Assembly: GCF_031143425.1 (NCBI RefSeq) | Contig: NC_090444.1 | Location: 57,345,533 to 57,409,532 of the forward strand | DNA: 64,000 nt | Reading direction: 5' to 3' | Source of the DNA: Pleurodeles waltl | Taxonomy: Eukaryota; Chordata; Amphibia; Caudata; Salamandridae | Shown here: positions 26,490 to 38,580 of the stretch, piece by piece | How the letters are laid out: each line of letters starts with the position of its first letter | Numbering within the stretch: position 1 is the first letter of the stretch | Program-made: the position numbers and the translations under genes | Notes under the pieces: model-generated | Seen by the model: only the letters and a program-made list of their open reading frames with translations | Databases searched by the model: none | Told to the model about the DNA's origin: nothing

Positions 26490-26507
26490 TTAACCTTAAT
26501 CTTCTGT

Positions 26508-26583
26508 GCCCAGGGCGTAATGGTTACGTCCTGAGGCACTGTGCTTGTGTGCCCAGGACGTCACCATTACGTCCTGGGCACAG
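26508..26583. repeat. Imperfect palindrome at left end of composite element
   Basis: GTGCCCAGGGCGTAATGG and, downstream, CCATTACGTCCTGGGCAC form arms around a centre that repeats the same theme (GTGCCCAGGACG). It could fold as a cruciform or hairpin. Confidence 0.65.
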
Positions 26584-26889
26584 AGCCCAGAGGGAGCGCT
26601 AGCGCACCATCTGTGGGGTTCCTCCCCACCCCCCCAAGGCAGGGATGGAAGGGGAAGCCCTTCCCCTTCCACCCCGACCCCCTCCCACCCCCCCTGTGAC
26701 ATCAGTGTGTGAGCACGCGCTGATTGTCACAAGGCCTCCCTGAGCTTCCAGCGCGATCGGAAGAGAAAGCAAAGCATTTTTCTTCAGATCACGTGGGGGA
26801 GGCCCAGAGAGGCTTCAAAGGGAAGGAAAGTTATTTCCTTCCCTTTGAAGTCTCTCTCAGCATTTTGGCAAGCAATCCGGCTGTCAAAA

Positions 26890-28340
26890 CGCCCACTAGA
26901 CACCAGGGTCGCTCCCAGGGGGGGGCATTTTTTTTTAAAGGCCTTTTCCAGCCTATAATTAGGCCGATCTGCCCCCGGGGGTGGAGGGGCAGAAACCTCT
27001 AGGCACTAGGGAGTATTTTTTTTGTTTTTGTTTTTTTTGTTTTGTTTTATATTTTTGAGGTGGGGAGCGACCCCTTAGGCAAGGGTCGCTCCCATAGGGG
27101 GCAAATTATATTTAGGCCATTTCTGCCCCCCTTGGGGGCAGATTGGCCTATTTTTATGAGGCCAATCTGCCCCCAAGGGGGACAGAAACCACCAGACACC
27201 AGGGAGTTTTTTTTTTCTTCCGTGAATTTCACGCAAGCGGAGCGACCCCTTGGGCAAGGGTCACTCCCAGGAGGGGCATTTTTTTTTAAAGGCCTTTTCT
27301 GCCCCCCCTGGGAAGATCGGCCTATAATTAGGCCGATCTGCCTCCAAGGGGAGCAGAAACCTCTAGTCACCAGGGATCATTTTTTTAATTTTATTTGTAT
27401 TTTTGAGGTGGGGAGCAACCCCTTAGGCAAGGGTCGCTCCCCTAGGGGGCAAATTATATTTAGGCCATTTCTGCCCAAGGGGGACAGAAACCACTAGACA
27501 CCAGGGAGTTTTTTTTGGGGGGGAGGAATTTCACGCAAGGGGAGCGACCCCCTAGGCAAGGGTCGTTCCCCTGGGGGGCACATTTATTTTAAGCCATTTC
27601 TGCCCCCCTGGGGTGCAGATCAGCCTATTATAATTAGGCCGATCTGCCCCCAATGGGGGCAGAAACCACTAGGCAGCAGGGTTTTATTTTTTGTTGTTGT
27701 TTTAAAGATAGGGAGCGACCCCTTTGGCAAGGGTCGCTCCCCTGGAAGGGCAAATTGTATTTAGGCCATTTCTGCCACCTTTGGGGGCCGATCAGCTGAT
27801 TTTAGGTCAATCTGCCCCCAGGGAGGGCATAAACAACTAGGCAACGGAGATCTTTTTTTGCACCAACTTCACGCAATGGGAGCGACCCCGTAGGCAAGGG
27901 TAGCTCCCCAGGGGGGTTGGGAAGCAAAAATTTTTTAGGCCATTTCTGCCCCCCCTGGGGGCAGATCGGCCTATTGTTATTAGGACGATCTACCCCTGGG
28001 ACGGCAGAAACCTCTAGGCGCCAGGGCAAATGTTTTTTTTGTGTTTATTTTTTTGTTTGTTTGTTTTTTTAGAGATGGGGAGCTACCCATTAGGCAAGGG
28101 TCGCTCCCCTGCGGGGCAAATTGTATTTAGACCATTTCTACCCCCCTTGGGGGCAAATTGGCCGATTTTAGGTCAATCTGCCCCCAAGGGGGACAGAAAC
28201 AATTAGGCACCGGGGATCTTTTTTTTGCGCCAATGTCACGCAGTGGGAGCGACCCCGTAGGCAAGGGTCGCTCCCCGGGGGGGTTGGGGAAGCAAATTTA
28301 TTTTAGGCCATTTCTGACCCCCCTGGGGCCGGCTGATCTA
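26890..28340. repeat. GC-rich tandem array, unit about 170-200 bp
   Basis: The block GGGAGCGACCCC(T)TAGGCAAGGGTCGCTCCC recurs near 27065, 27239, 27412, 27539, 27711, 27879, 28078 and 28247. Each unit also carries a second inverted repeat GGGGGCAGATCGGCC/GGCCGATCTGCCCCC and a T-run. Two flavours of T-run flank (TTTGAGGTGGGGAGC and TTCACGCAA) tend to alternate, suggesting a dimeric higher-order unit. Confidence 0.8.
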
Positions 28341-30785
28341 GAGGCCAAAATCCACAGGTAGGCACTTTGCAAAGAACACCTCTGTTTTCTGTGAAAACAT
28401 GTGATGTGTCCGTGTTGTGTTTTGGGCCATTTCCTTTCGTGGGCGCTAGGCCTACCCACACAAGTGAGGTACCATTTTTATCGGGAGACTTGGGGGAATG
28501 CTGGGTGGAAGGAAATTTGTGGCTCCTCTCAGATTCCAGAACTTTCTGTCACCGAAATGAGAGGAAAAAGTGTTTTTTTGGTCAAATTTTGAGGTTTGCA
28601 AAGGATTCTGGGTAACAGAAACTGGTCAGAGCCCCACAAGTCAACCCATCTTGGATTCCCCTAGGTGTCTAGTTTTCAAAAATGTGCTGGTTTGCTAGGT
28701 TTCCCCAGGTGCCGGCTGAGCTAGAGGCCAAAATCCACAGGTAGGCACTTTGTAAAAAAACACCTCTGTTTTCTGTGAAAAAATTTGATGTGTCCACGTT
28801 GTGTTTTGGGCCATTTCGTTTTGTGGGCGCTAGGCCTACCCACACAAGTGAGGTACCATTTTTATCGAGAGACTTGGGGGAACGCTGGGTGGAAGGAAAT
28901 TTGTGGCTCCTCTCAGATTCCAGAACTTTCTGCCACCGAAATGAGAGGAAAAAGTGTTTTTTTGGTCAAATTGTGAGGTTTGCAAAGGATTCTGGGTAAG
29001 AGAACCTGGTCAGATCCCCACAAGTCACCCCATCCTGGATTCCCATAGGTGGCTAGCTTTCAAAAATGCGCTAGCTTGCTAGGTTTCACCAGCTGCCGGC
29101 TGAGCGAGAGGCCAAAATCCACAGGTAGGCACTCTGTAAGAAACACCTCTGTTTTCTGTGAAAAAAGTTGATGTGTCCACGTTGTGTTTTGGGCCATTTC
29201 CTTTCGTGGGAGCCAGGCCTACCCACACAAGTGAGGTACCATTTTTATTGGGAGACTTGTGCGAACGCTGGGTGGAAGGAAATTTGTGGCTCCTCTCAGA
29301 TTCTAGAACTTTCTGTCACCGAAATGAGAGGAAAAAGAGTTTTTTGGGTCACATTTTGAGGTTTGCAAAGGATTCTGGGTAACAGAACCTGGTCAGATCC
29401 CCACAAGTCACCCCATCTTGGATTCCCCTAGGTGTCTAGTTTTCACAAATGCGCTGGTTTGCTAGGTTTCCCCAGGCGCCGACTGAGCTAGAGGCCAAAA
29501 TCCACAGGTAGGCACTTTGCAAAAAACACCTCTGTTTTCTGTGAAAACATTTGATGTGTCCACGTTGTGTTTTGAGCCATTTCCTTTTGTGGGTGCTAGG
29601 CCTACCCACACAAGTGAGGTACCATTTTTATCGAGAGACTTGGGGGAACGCTGGGTGGAAGGAAATTTGTGGCTCCTCTCAGATTCCAGAACTTTCTGCC
29701 ACCGAAATGAGAGGAAAAAGTGTTTTTTTGGTCAAATTTTGAGGTTTGCAAAGGATTCTGGGTAACAGAAACTGGTCAGAGCCCCACAAGTCAACCCATC
29801 TTGGATTCCCCTAGGTGTCTAGTTTTCAAAAATGTGCTGGTTTGCTAGGTTTCCCCAGGTGCCGGCTGAGCTAGAGGCCAAAATCCACAGGTAGGCACTT
29901 TGTAAAAAAACACCTCTGTTTTCTGTGAAAAAATTTGATGTGTCCACGTTGTGTTTTGGGCCATTTCGTTTTGTGGGCGCTAGGCCTACCCACACAAGTG
30001 AGGTACCATTTTTATCGAGAGACTTGGGGGAACGCTGGGTGGAAGGAAATTTGTGGCTCCTCTCAGATTCCAGAACTTTCTGCCACCGAAATGAGAGGAA
30101 AAAGTGTTTTTTTGGTCAAATTGTGAGGTTTGCAAAGGATTCTGGGTAAGAGAACCTGGTCAGATCCCCACAAGTCACCCCATCCTGGATTCCCATAGGT
30201 GGCTAGCTTTCAAAAATGCGCTAGCTTGCTAGGTTTCACCAGCTGCCGGCTGAGCGAGAGGCCAAAATCCACAGGTAGGCACTCTGTAAGAAACACCTCT
30301 GTTTTCTGTGAAAAAAGTTGATGTGTCCACGTTGTGTTTTGGGCCATTTCCTTTCGTGGGAGCCAGGCCTACCCACACAAGTGAGGTACCATTTTTATTG
30401 GGAGACTTGTGCGAACGCTGGGTGGAAGGAAATTTGTGGCTCCTCTCAGATTCTAGAACTTTCTGTCACCGAAATGAGAGGAAAAAGAGTTTTTTGGGTC
30501 ACATTTTGAGGTTTGCAAAGGATTCTGGGTAACAGAACCTGGTCAGATCCCCACAAGTCACCCCATCTTGGATTCCCCTAGGTGTCTAGTTTTCACAAAT
30601 GCGCTGGTTTGCTAGGTTTCCCCAGGCGCCGACTGAGCTAGAGGCCAAAATCCACAGGTAGGCACTTTGCAAAAAACACCTCTGTTTTCTGTGAAAACAT
30701 TTGATGTGTCCACGTTGTGTTTTGAGCCATTTCCTTTTGTGGGTGCTAGGCCTACCCACACAAGTGAGGTACCATTTTTATCAGG
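28341..30785. repeat. 383-bp tandem array with 1150-bp higher-order unit
   Basis: Units carry GAGGCCAAAATCCACAGGTAG and CCTACCCACACAAGTGAGG. The same in-unit position recurs at about 28401, 28785, 29168, 29551, 29935 and 30318, spaced 383-384 bp. Three units form a block of 1150 bp: about 28550-29632 is repeated almost base for base at about 29700-30782. Short open frames in each unit are repeat translation, not genes. The array ends inside a unit, where it passes into the non-tandem tail of the element (from about 30785). Confidence 0.9.
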
Positions 30786-31554
30786 AGACTTGGGGGAACA
30801 CAGAATAGCAAAACAAGTGTTATTGCCCCCTGTGTTTCTCTACATTTTCTCCTTCCAAATGTAAGGCAGAGTGTAAAAAAGACGTCTATTTGAGAAATGC
30901 CCTGTAATTCACATGCTAGTATGGGCACCCCGGAATTCAGAGATGTGCAAATAACCACTGCTTCTCAACACCTTATCTTGTGGCCATTTTGAAAATACAA
31001 AGATTTTCTTGATACCTATTTTTCACTTTTTATATTTCAGCAAATACATTTCTGTATACCGGGTATAGAATAAAAACCCATTGCAAGGTGCAGCTCATTT
31101 ATTGGCTCTGGGTACCTAGAGTTCTTGATGAACCTACATGCCCTATATATCCCCACAACCAGAAGAGTCCAGCTGACGTAACAGTATATTGCTTTCAAAA
31201 ATCTAACATCGCAGGAAAAAGTTACAGAGTAAAACGTGGAAAAAAATGGCAGTTTTTTTCACCTCAATTTCAATCTTTTGTTATTTGAGCTGTTATTTTC
31301 TGTAGGAAACACTTGTAGGATGTACACAAATGACCCCTTGCTGAATTCAGCATTTTGTCTACTTTTCAGAAATGATTAGATTTCTGGGATCCAGGATTGG
31401 TTTCTCACCCATTTTGGTCACTAACTGGAAGGAGGCTGAAAGCACAAAAAATAGTAAAAATGGGGTATGTCCCAGTAAAATGTAAAAATTGTATTGAAAT
31501 ATTGGTTTTTCCAATTCAAGTCTGCCTGTTCCTGAAAGCTGGGAAGATGGTGAT
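30786..31554. other. AT-rich tail of composite element, no gene
   Basis: Reverse complement of about 18700-19540 of the other copy. It is interrupted at 31554 by the minus-strand Gypsy and resumes at 54049. Confidence 0.6.
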
Positions 31555-31923
31555 TGTTGTGTTTAAAGCCCTGAAAAGTGCTTAACAAACATAGCGCGTC
31601 GCGTGCTGCTAATTAAAGGAAACACGCAACTCGGTATATTTTCTTACCGGTCGGCGTGGCTGGGTGAGGCCTGTTCCGAGGCGAGCCCTTTCACACGGGG
31701 CTTCGTTTCGCATATCTGTGCCAGCATGGCCCCAGCCACGCCTCCTCTTTATTCATAGCTCCGGGCCGGAGGCCACGGAGCAAACCAACAACACCCAAGA
31801 ACGAGGTGAAATCCCTCGGAAACATCCGGTGATTTTACACGGGGTGTTACACAACCCCGGAACACCCCTCTTCAACACTTCAGTGTTGGCTGGCCAGTTA
31901 CGCCACTGGCCAGCGACACTACA
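31555..31923 (-). repeat. 3' LTR of outer Gypsy (minus strand)
   Basis: This 369-bp repeat is shared with 53680-54048 and has TG...CA ends on the plus strand (TGTTGTGTTTAAAGCC...CGACACTACA). The 5-bp GTGAT precedes it (31550-31554) and follows the other LTR (54049-54053). On the minus strand the polypurine tract GGGAGAAA lies directly upstream (31924-31931). About 26 mismatches separate the two LTRs by eye. Confidence 0.93.
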
Positions 31924-32249
31924 TTTCTCCCAAAAAATGCAAAAACAACAAAAATGCCAAACAGACTAATAAGTCAATAATCACACAAATGATCACGGAG
32001 ACGAGTAGAAGGACAGGGATTGCCCCGCAAACCATATCTGGCAGATCCGGACCTTTGAGACGCCACCTCAGTGGCTGAACCACCAGTCACTGCTTCAAAC
32101 GGGACAGGCTCAACACCACCGTCAGGGCGACTCACAGGATCACGCGGTGATACACTTGCTTCAGGTCCTTCGAATACCAGGCTACCTCCATCAGCATCAT
32201 CAACACTTTCAGCTCGAGAGGGTCCCGCGTCATGAAACCGCTTGAAAAA
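31924..32249 (-). other. Outer Gypsy region between pol and 3' LTR
   Basis: Non-coding on either strand as far as can be seen; it includes the polypurine tract at 31924-31931. Confidence 0.6.
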
Positions 32250-35200
32250 CTACACATTTCGGGTCACGATGTCGGTACCCCGCTGGGCAATCACAGCAGA
32301 CCCATTGCGTTGAACAATTCTCCAGGGAACCGTAGAATAAGGCGTACGAAACTTACTACCAGGTAGGGTCTGCTTGAGTAACACACAATCACCCACTCTC
32401 AGGTCTGACGCTGTGGCTCGCCGAGCACAGCTGACTCGTGCATTCGACATCCGCCTTTTCTCTGGAACCACGTCTCAGGCCAACTCAGGAGGAACCCAAG
32501 ATGGATGATGAGGAATAGCATCAACAGACGCCCGCCCAAAGACAACATGACTCGGAGCGAGATTGGTGGTAGAATGAGGCGTTTGTCGTGGCATATTCAA
32601 CAGACTGGCCGCCGGCCACCGCAATTCGTATCACCTTATTCAAAGTCCGCATGAACCGTTCCACCTCCCCGTTGGCTTGAGGCCACCGAGGGGTAACCCG
32701 GCGATGACGGGTGCCAGTGATCCTTAGGTATTCAGCCAGTTCCTTGCTCTGAAAAGGCGGCCCATTGTCAGTCTTAATTTCTGCAATAAGACCATGAGTG
32801 GCCATAGCTTTCTCTAATCCAGAAATTACTACCTCTGCCGTGAGGACAGAAATAATCTCAACCTCAGGATACTTTGAGAAATCATCAATGATGACCATAG
32901 TGTGACGTCCATCAGGCAAACTGCCGAAATCCAGACTTGCGGAAACCCACGGACCTGTTGGGGTTGGCTCAATCTCAATGGGGACTGGCCTGCTCGACTC
33001 ACCGGTAGCCTGACACCAACGGCACGACCTGACCAAACGTTCAACCTTTTCATCCATTAGGGGAAACCATACTTTGGATCGGAGGCGGCTCTTAGTCGTG
33101 ACCATCCCTTGGTGGCCATTGTGTGCCAACTCAACAACTTTGGCGGTGAGGGACGAAGGGATCACCAAACGACTTCCCCTTAACAGGCACCCTTGGGAGT
33201 CAGTGGTAAGTTCATTCTTTACGCTGTAGAGACTTCCAAGGACACGTTGAGACTCAATGTTCAACGAAGGCAATTGGCTTTTGACATGGTGCCACTGATT
33301 ACTCTGTATGGCTGCCATAACTTTCTGCAGGCACTCGTCCGACTTAGTTGCTTGTATTATTTCCCCCATAGTCATTGGCAACAGCCGGGATCGATCAGTC
33401 ACATATCCAACATGTTCTTCAGTTTCCTTTGCTTCTTTAACCTCCACCTCTGATGCACTTCTGGGATGTCTCGATAGTCAGCCGGGTTTTCGGACCCTGG
33501 GCGATATTCCAATTGACATCGATAATCTTGCAACTGTAGCATCCATTTCTCAATTCTGGGCGGTGGCTTGGAAGCGGTTCCATTGAAAGCGGGAAGCAAT
33601 GGCTTATGGTCAGTGGTCACGACAAACGGGCGGCCATACACGTAAATATGGAAATGCTTGCAACCCCAGTGGACCGCTATGGCCTCCTTTTCAATTTGCG
33701 AATAACGCTGTTCAGTGTCAGTGAGCGAACGGCTGGCATAGGCGACAGGAGCCCACATTCCTTCCCCATGTTCCTGCAATAGCACAGCACCTAATCCTTT
33801 GAGTCCCGCATCAACAGCGACCTTGGTATTTCTTCTTGGATCAAAATATTTCAGCACTGTGTTGCTGGATAATGCTTCTTTGATTTTATCAAACGCTGTT
33901 TGTTCAGTGGACCCCCATTGCCACGACTAGGATACCTTGAGGAGATTCCTCAGAGGTTGGGTCAGATTGGATAAGTCCTTTATAAATCTACCACAGTAGT
34001 TTACCATCCCTAGAAAACTTCTGACCTCGGTGACTGTAGTGGGCGGTGGTGCCTCCTTGATGTCGTTTACCTTCGCGGGGTCTGGAGCAACCCCGTTCTC
34101 CGAGAACGTGTAACCAAAGAATTGTATTCTGTCTTTTAGAAATTCACACTTTTGCTGATGCAAAGTGAGTCTCGAGTCCTGAAAGCGTTGAAGTACTTTT
34201 TGTAGTCGGGCGTTGTGTTCAGCAATGGTGGGGGCATGGACAAGGATATCATCACTTACATTTATTGTGCCTGGCAAACCCACCAACAGCTCCTGGATGA
34301 TATTTTGGAATACCTCAGCCGCACTGGATACCCCAAAACTCAGACGTTTGTACCTCCGGAGCCCCACATGGGTAGAGAAGGTCGTTATGTAGCGGGATTC
34401 CGGGGCCAACACCAGCTGGTGGTATCCAGACTGGAGATCAAGCTTCGAGAACCATCTAGAATCACTGAGTTCTCCTAAAATGTCATCGATCGTAGGGGTC
34501 AGGTGTCTCTCTCTCTTAATGGCCGCATTTGGGAGACGCATGTCCACACAGATTCTCACCTCGCCTGGTTGTTTGGGCTTCCGAGCTACCACGATGGGAG
34601 AAACCCAGGGAGTGGGCCACGAAACCTTCTCAATGATCCCTGTTTTCTCCAGATTGTCTAACTCTTTCTCCACCTGGGGTCTGAGATGAAACGCTACTCG
34701 CCGATGGCGGAGAGCTATTGGTTGAATTGTGTGATCAATATGGAGCTTGATCTCCCGGCCTCGGAGGCACCCAATGCCATTGAAGATTCCCTCATATTTG
34801 GCTACCAAGTCCGTCACCGACTCTTGGTGAATGCTGAGCGCAAAGGTCACTATTTGTAACTCCTCTGCGGCCCGACAGCCTAATAGCATGCCGGTTCCTC
34901 CCTCAGTCACGTACACCTTCGCCAATATTGACTGTTGTCCATGAGTGATGGTGGTCTGGAACATACCCCTCAGGGAGAGGGGGGTGCTCTGTCCATATGC
35001 ATACACCTTGACATTTGTCTTGGTCAGTGCTGGAGTCGGGGACATTTGGCAATGTTCTTCTGCTGCCAGTAGGTTTATGGATGCCCCTGTATCTACTACA
35101 GCAACCACTTCGTGATGACCCATGAGTATCTGGCACCTTGGAAGTTGCGCTTGGCGAGGGGTGGTAGGTGTGGCCGCAAATAAGGAGTGTACGACATGAA

Positions 35201-35945
35201 TGACCGTTTTGTCATCATCCATGTCGCTGCATGGCTCCGATATTTCGGGAGGGACATCTTCGAATGCAATGTTGACAGTAGCCCCTCGAGCGCTTTTGGA
35301 TCTGCAAACCTTGGCAAAATGATTCATTTTTCCGCAAGCAGAGCATATTTTTCCCCTTTCCGGACATTCAGATGCTCTGTGTGGTACTCCACCACAATAC
35401 CTGCACTGTCTGGGCCGTGGACTATTCACCTTTTGTGGGGTTTTCTTCCTAGGTACCATTACTGCATTGGTCACCTCTTCCTTGATGAGACGCTGTAACG
35501 CTGCCTCCATGTGCGAAGCCCTGGCTTTTGATAGCTCCTTTGTGCAACCCAGCTGTAGAATATCCGGTAATGATTTTCCGGATTCCTCTAGGATGCGTTC
35601 CCTGAGCGGGAGAGAGGCACATCCTTGTATCAATTGTCCTCGGACTTCTTCAGTCTCATCGTTGAATCGGTACGTGCCCGCTAACTCCCTTAGCCTTAGG
35701 TGAAAAGCATCTAACGACTCATCCACCTGTTGCCTTGCTTGTCTAAATATAAATCTCTCATAATCAGTATTGACCATTGGTTCAAAATGGCGGTTGAGGG
35801 CAGCTATGAGTGTCGCATGTGTTTTTGGCGCATCTTCCACAAGGTTTTTTGATATCTTATATATGTCCTTCCCTCCTATGTGGATGAGCATGGCACGTTT
35901 CTGGTCATTTGCTACCTTCGCGGCCTCAAAAAATAGCAACACTCT
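32250..35945 (-). pseudogene. Outer Gypsy gag-pol, broken
   Basis: One frame carries most of Gag, protease and RT (35945-33927). Gag has two zinc knuckles (CRYCGGVPHRASEC and CSACGKMNHFAKVC, about 35410-35310). The protease site is VDTGAS (about 35095). RT shows FSKLDLQSGYHQ and, at the catalytic box, VSDDILV (about 34245), in which the usual aromatic residue is V. An in-frame TAG lies at 33927-33929. RNase H follows (VAVDAGLKGLGAVL, TTDHKPL, 33857-33590). Frameshifts near 33440, 32580 and 32480 break the integrase, whose zinc-binding H/C cluster (33100-33000), TDNGPPF (about 32765) and ANGEVERF (about 32670) are still readable. The first 29 codons of Gag lie beyond the inner Gypsy at 53189-53277. 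Confidence 0.92.
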
Positions 35946-36170
35946 TGTGGTATCTTGTATTTCCTGTGTTGGTTCATCCCTGGCCCAGGTGTCCCCTCTG
36001 ACCCTTATCATAATGGGTGCTCCCACCAGCATTCTAGGAGGAGAGCTGAGACTGTTGGAGGAGATCTGAGGGTGACAAGGACTGTGATGTGAGGTGGCTG
36101 GGGCGTTGTATTATTAAACTTATCATTTCACTGTCATCGCTTTCCTGTGTGATCATTGGCCATCTCTGCA
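35946..36170 (+). repeat. 5' LTR of inner Gypsy
   Basis: A 225-bp repeat, TGTGGTATCTTG...CATCTCTGCA, shared with 52964-53188 at about five mismatches by eye. The 5-bp ACTCT precedes it (35941-35945) and follows the 3' LTR (53189-53193). Confidence 0.95.
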
Positions 36171-37407
36171 CTGGCGACGAGGATGGGATCCTGTGATCCA
36201 AAAGAGAACACGCCCCAACACAGCAAGTTGTGAACAGCACATACGAACTGTGAAGAAGGATTAATTGAGCGCTGTGGTCCTGAGACAAATTCCGGTGAGG
36301 CAGTGTCTTTTACTTTTCACAAGGGATGGTGAAATTTAAATGTAACCCTGCAGTGTGGAGGCAAAGTCATCGGATGTGAAAGCTTGTGTAACGACACAAG
36401 TGACCATCTGTCCTTTTAGCCAGCACTCTCACACTGGAACATTAAGGCAGTCTTGCCACATTTAATTAAGGGACATTACTATTTCTGTACAGCTCAGAGT
36501 GTGAGGAAAAGTGTAGTGGCTACGAATGTCAACTGTTTGTTACCTGGAAGTCTCTATATTTAGCAGCTAAATCGTGGAAATAACTCTCCAGCTAAAGATC
36601 AAAGGTGTAAAGTGGATTAAGACTGAATTATATCAATAATTCTGCCTGGGGAATTCACCACAAAGGCCAACAGCTATAAATCTGCAGCGCGCTCTGGGCG
36701 TTTCATTTAGAATGTTCACATCACCTCAGGGAATTCCTCTCAGCTGAGGCAGAGCGCACGCACTTTGCATGTATAACCAAGGAAGAAACAAATAGTTCAA
36801 GGAATCTTCAAGCCAATATGTCTTAAACAACTGCTGTATTTCAAAAATGTGTAATATTTTATAGAACTGAACCTTGATAAGGGACATCGAGTCGTTTTTC
36901 TCAAGATACAGCTCCCGTTTCTCCATAATAGAATTTATGTGCTATTAGCACCATCTAGTGGACAAACTTGAAAGGTGTCAGGCAGCAAGAAAATAACAGG
37001 AGGTTTCAGCAGACCTCTGTGTCTGAATCGAACACATTAGAACAGTGGGCACTAAAGAGATACAGTGATCCACACACTAGAAATATTCAGAGTACAAAGG
37101 AAAGAAATGTTTGCATAGTTAACAACAGTTGTATTACTCAAATTACAAATAATAAGATTGAAGGCACCCTTATGTATTACAATACAATCACATATGCTGT
37201 GTGCATTGATTACTTCAGAATTTAATAATAGAATATTCATGTGAAGTGCAAATAAATGTAATCAATATATATATTTAAAATCAAGTGAAGAGCTACAATT
37301 GGATAAAATATGAGGTTGTAGGTGCATATATGTGTCAAATAGTTTAGTACACAGGGATTTGACCAAGCACATAACTCGAATAGCATCTAACCACATAGTC
37401 TCCCACC
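36171..37407 (+). other. Inner Gypsy leader, with primer-binding site
   Basis: A non-coding leader of about 1.24 kb separates the 5' LTR from gag, long for a Gypsy element. The first bases after the LTR are C then TGGCGACGAGGATGGGAT, in the position and with the TGG start of a tRNA primer-binding site. The tRNA was not identified. No gene is seen in the rest. Confidence 0.65.
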
Positions 37408-37902
37408 ATGCAAAACATCACGCAACCTCCATTCTTCTTAAACACCCCAGGGGAACCATCAATGACATGGAATACGTGGAAAAAGGTTTTTAATAACTAC
37501 CTTATAGTGTGTGGTCCTAATATAAATGTCGAGAGAAAAGTTGCACTACTAGCACACTGCTTGGGAGAGGAAGGACAGGAAGTCTTAGAACACCTTCCAG
37601 GTTTGTCAGATGAGGAAGGAAACAATTTAAATGCATATGAAATATGTATGAAGAAGCTAGATAAACACCTCCTACCCAGGATTAGTACAATTCTAGAGAG
37701 GTATCATTTTGGCAAACGCTCACAGAGGGAGGGGGAGAGCATAGAGGACTTCATGTCTGAGCTAAGGAGATTGGCTTCATCCTGTAAATTTGGTGCAACC
37801 TTGGAAGAACGCATTTGTGACCAGTTCTTATTAACATGCAACATTGAGAGGGTCCGTGAGGAGTTATGGCTCAAGGATGACCCCCCCTCAATGAGGTATT
37901 AA
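37408..37902 (+). pseudogene. Inner Gypsy gag, N-terminal part, frameshifted
   Basis: The ATG at 37408 opens a 164-codon frame with the helical composition of a Gypsy capsid (TWNTWKKVFNNYL near the start; HFGKRSQREGESIEDFMSEL about residue 95). This region of Gag builds the particle. The frame ends prematurely after a run of seven C at about 37881-37887. The +1/-1 frame past it stays open up to the MITE at 37951, so a one-base length change in the C run is the likely break. The zinc-knuckle part of Gag continues beyond the MITE at 38581. Confidence 0.85.
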
Positions 37903-37950
37903 TAGTATCAAAACAGGTAGAACATATGCTTTTGTGTGTAAAAGAACTTA

Positions 37951-38580
37951 GGGGGTCATTCTGACCCTGGCGGTCTTTGACCGCCAGGGCGGAGGACCGC
38001 GGGAGCACCGCCGACAGGCCGGCGGTGCTCCAATGGAGATTCCGACCGCGGCGGTAAAGCCGCGGTCGGACCGGCACCACTGGCGGGGTCCCGCCAGTGT
38101 ACCGCGGCCCCATTGAATCCTCCGCGGCGGCGCAGCATGCTGCACCGCCGCGGGGATTCCGACCCCCCCTACCGCCATCCAGATCCCGGCGGTCGGACCG
38201 CCGAGATCCGGATGGCGGTAGGGGGGGTCGCGGGGCCCCTGGGGGCCCCTGCAGTGCTCATGCCACTGGCATGGGCATTGCAGGGGCCCCCGTAAGAGGG
38301 CCCCTAAATGTATTTCACTGTCTGCTGCGCAGACAGTGAAATACGCGACGGGTGCAACTGCACCCGTCGCACGGCTTCCACTCCGCCGGCTCGATTCCGA
38401 GCCGGCTTCATCGTGGAAGCCTCGTTCCCGCTGGGCTGGCTGGCGGTCTGAAGGCGACCGCCCGCCAGCCCAGCGGGAAAGTCAGAATTACCGCCGCGGT
38501 CTTTCGACCGCGGAACGGTAACCTGACGGCGGGACTTTGGCGGTCGGCCTCCGCCGCCCGCCAAGGTCAGAATGAGGGCC
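37951..38580. mobile_element. Harbinger MITE inserted in Gypsy gag
   Basis: Termini GGGGGTCATTCTGACCCTGG and, read inward from the right, GGCCCTCATTCTGACCTTGG match the ends of the autonomous Harbinger at 42948. TTA flanks both sides (37948-37950, 38581-38583). The 630-bp interior is almost entirely consecutive hairpins rich in GCGGT/ACCGC: for example 38161-38229 (arms GACCCCCCCTACCGCCATCC), 38313-38342 (TTTCACTGTCTG arms) and 38345-38370. Length plus target copy is 633 bp, so reading phase across it is kept, but an in-frame TGA at 38337-38339 blocks translation. Confidence 0.92.

Noticed and set aside
28401..30864. Series of 63-82 codon open frames repeated every 383 bp
   Set aside because: They are one frame of a satellite unit, with no start context, no conservation beyond the DNA repeat, and several frames open at once.
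37960..38570. CpG island or host promoter
   Set aside because: The GC-rich stretch is exactly the MITE between its TTA duplications.
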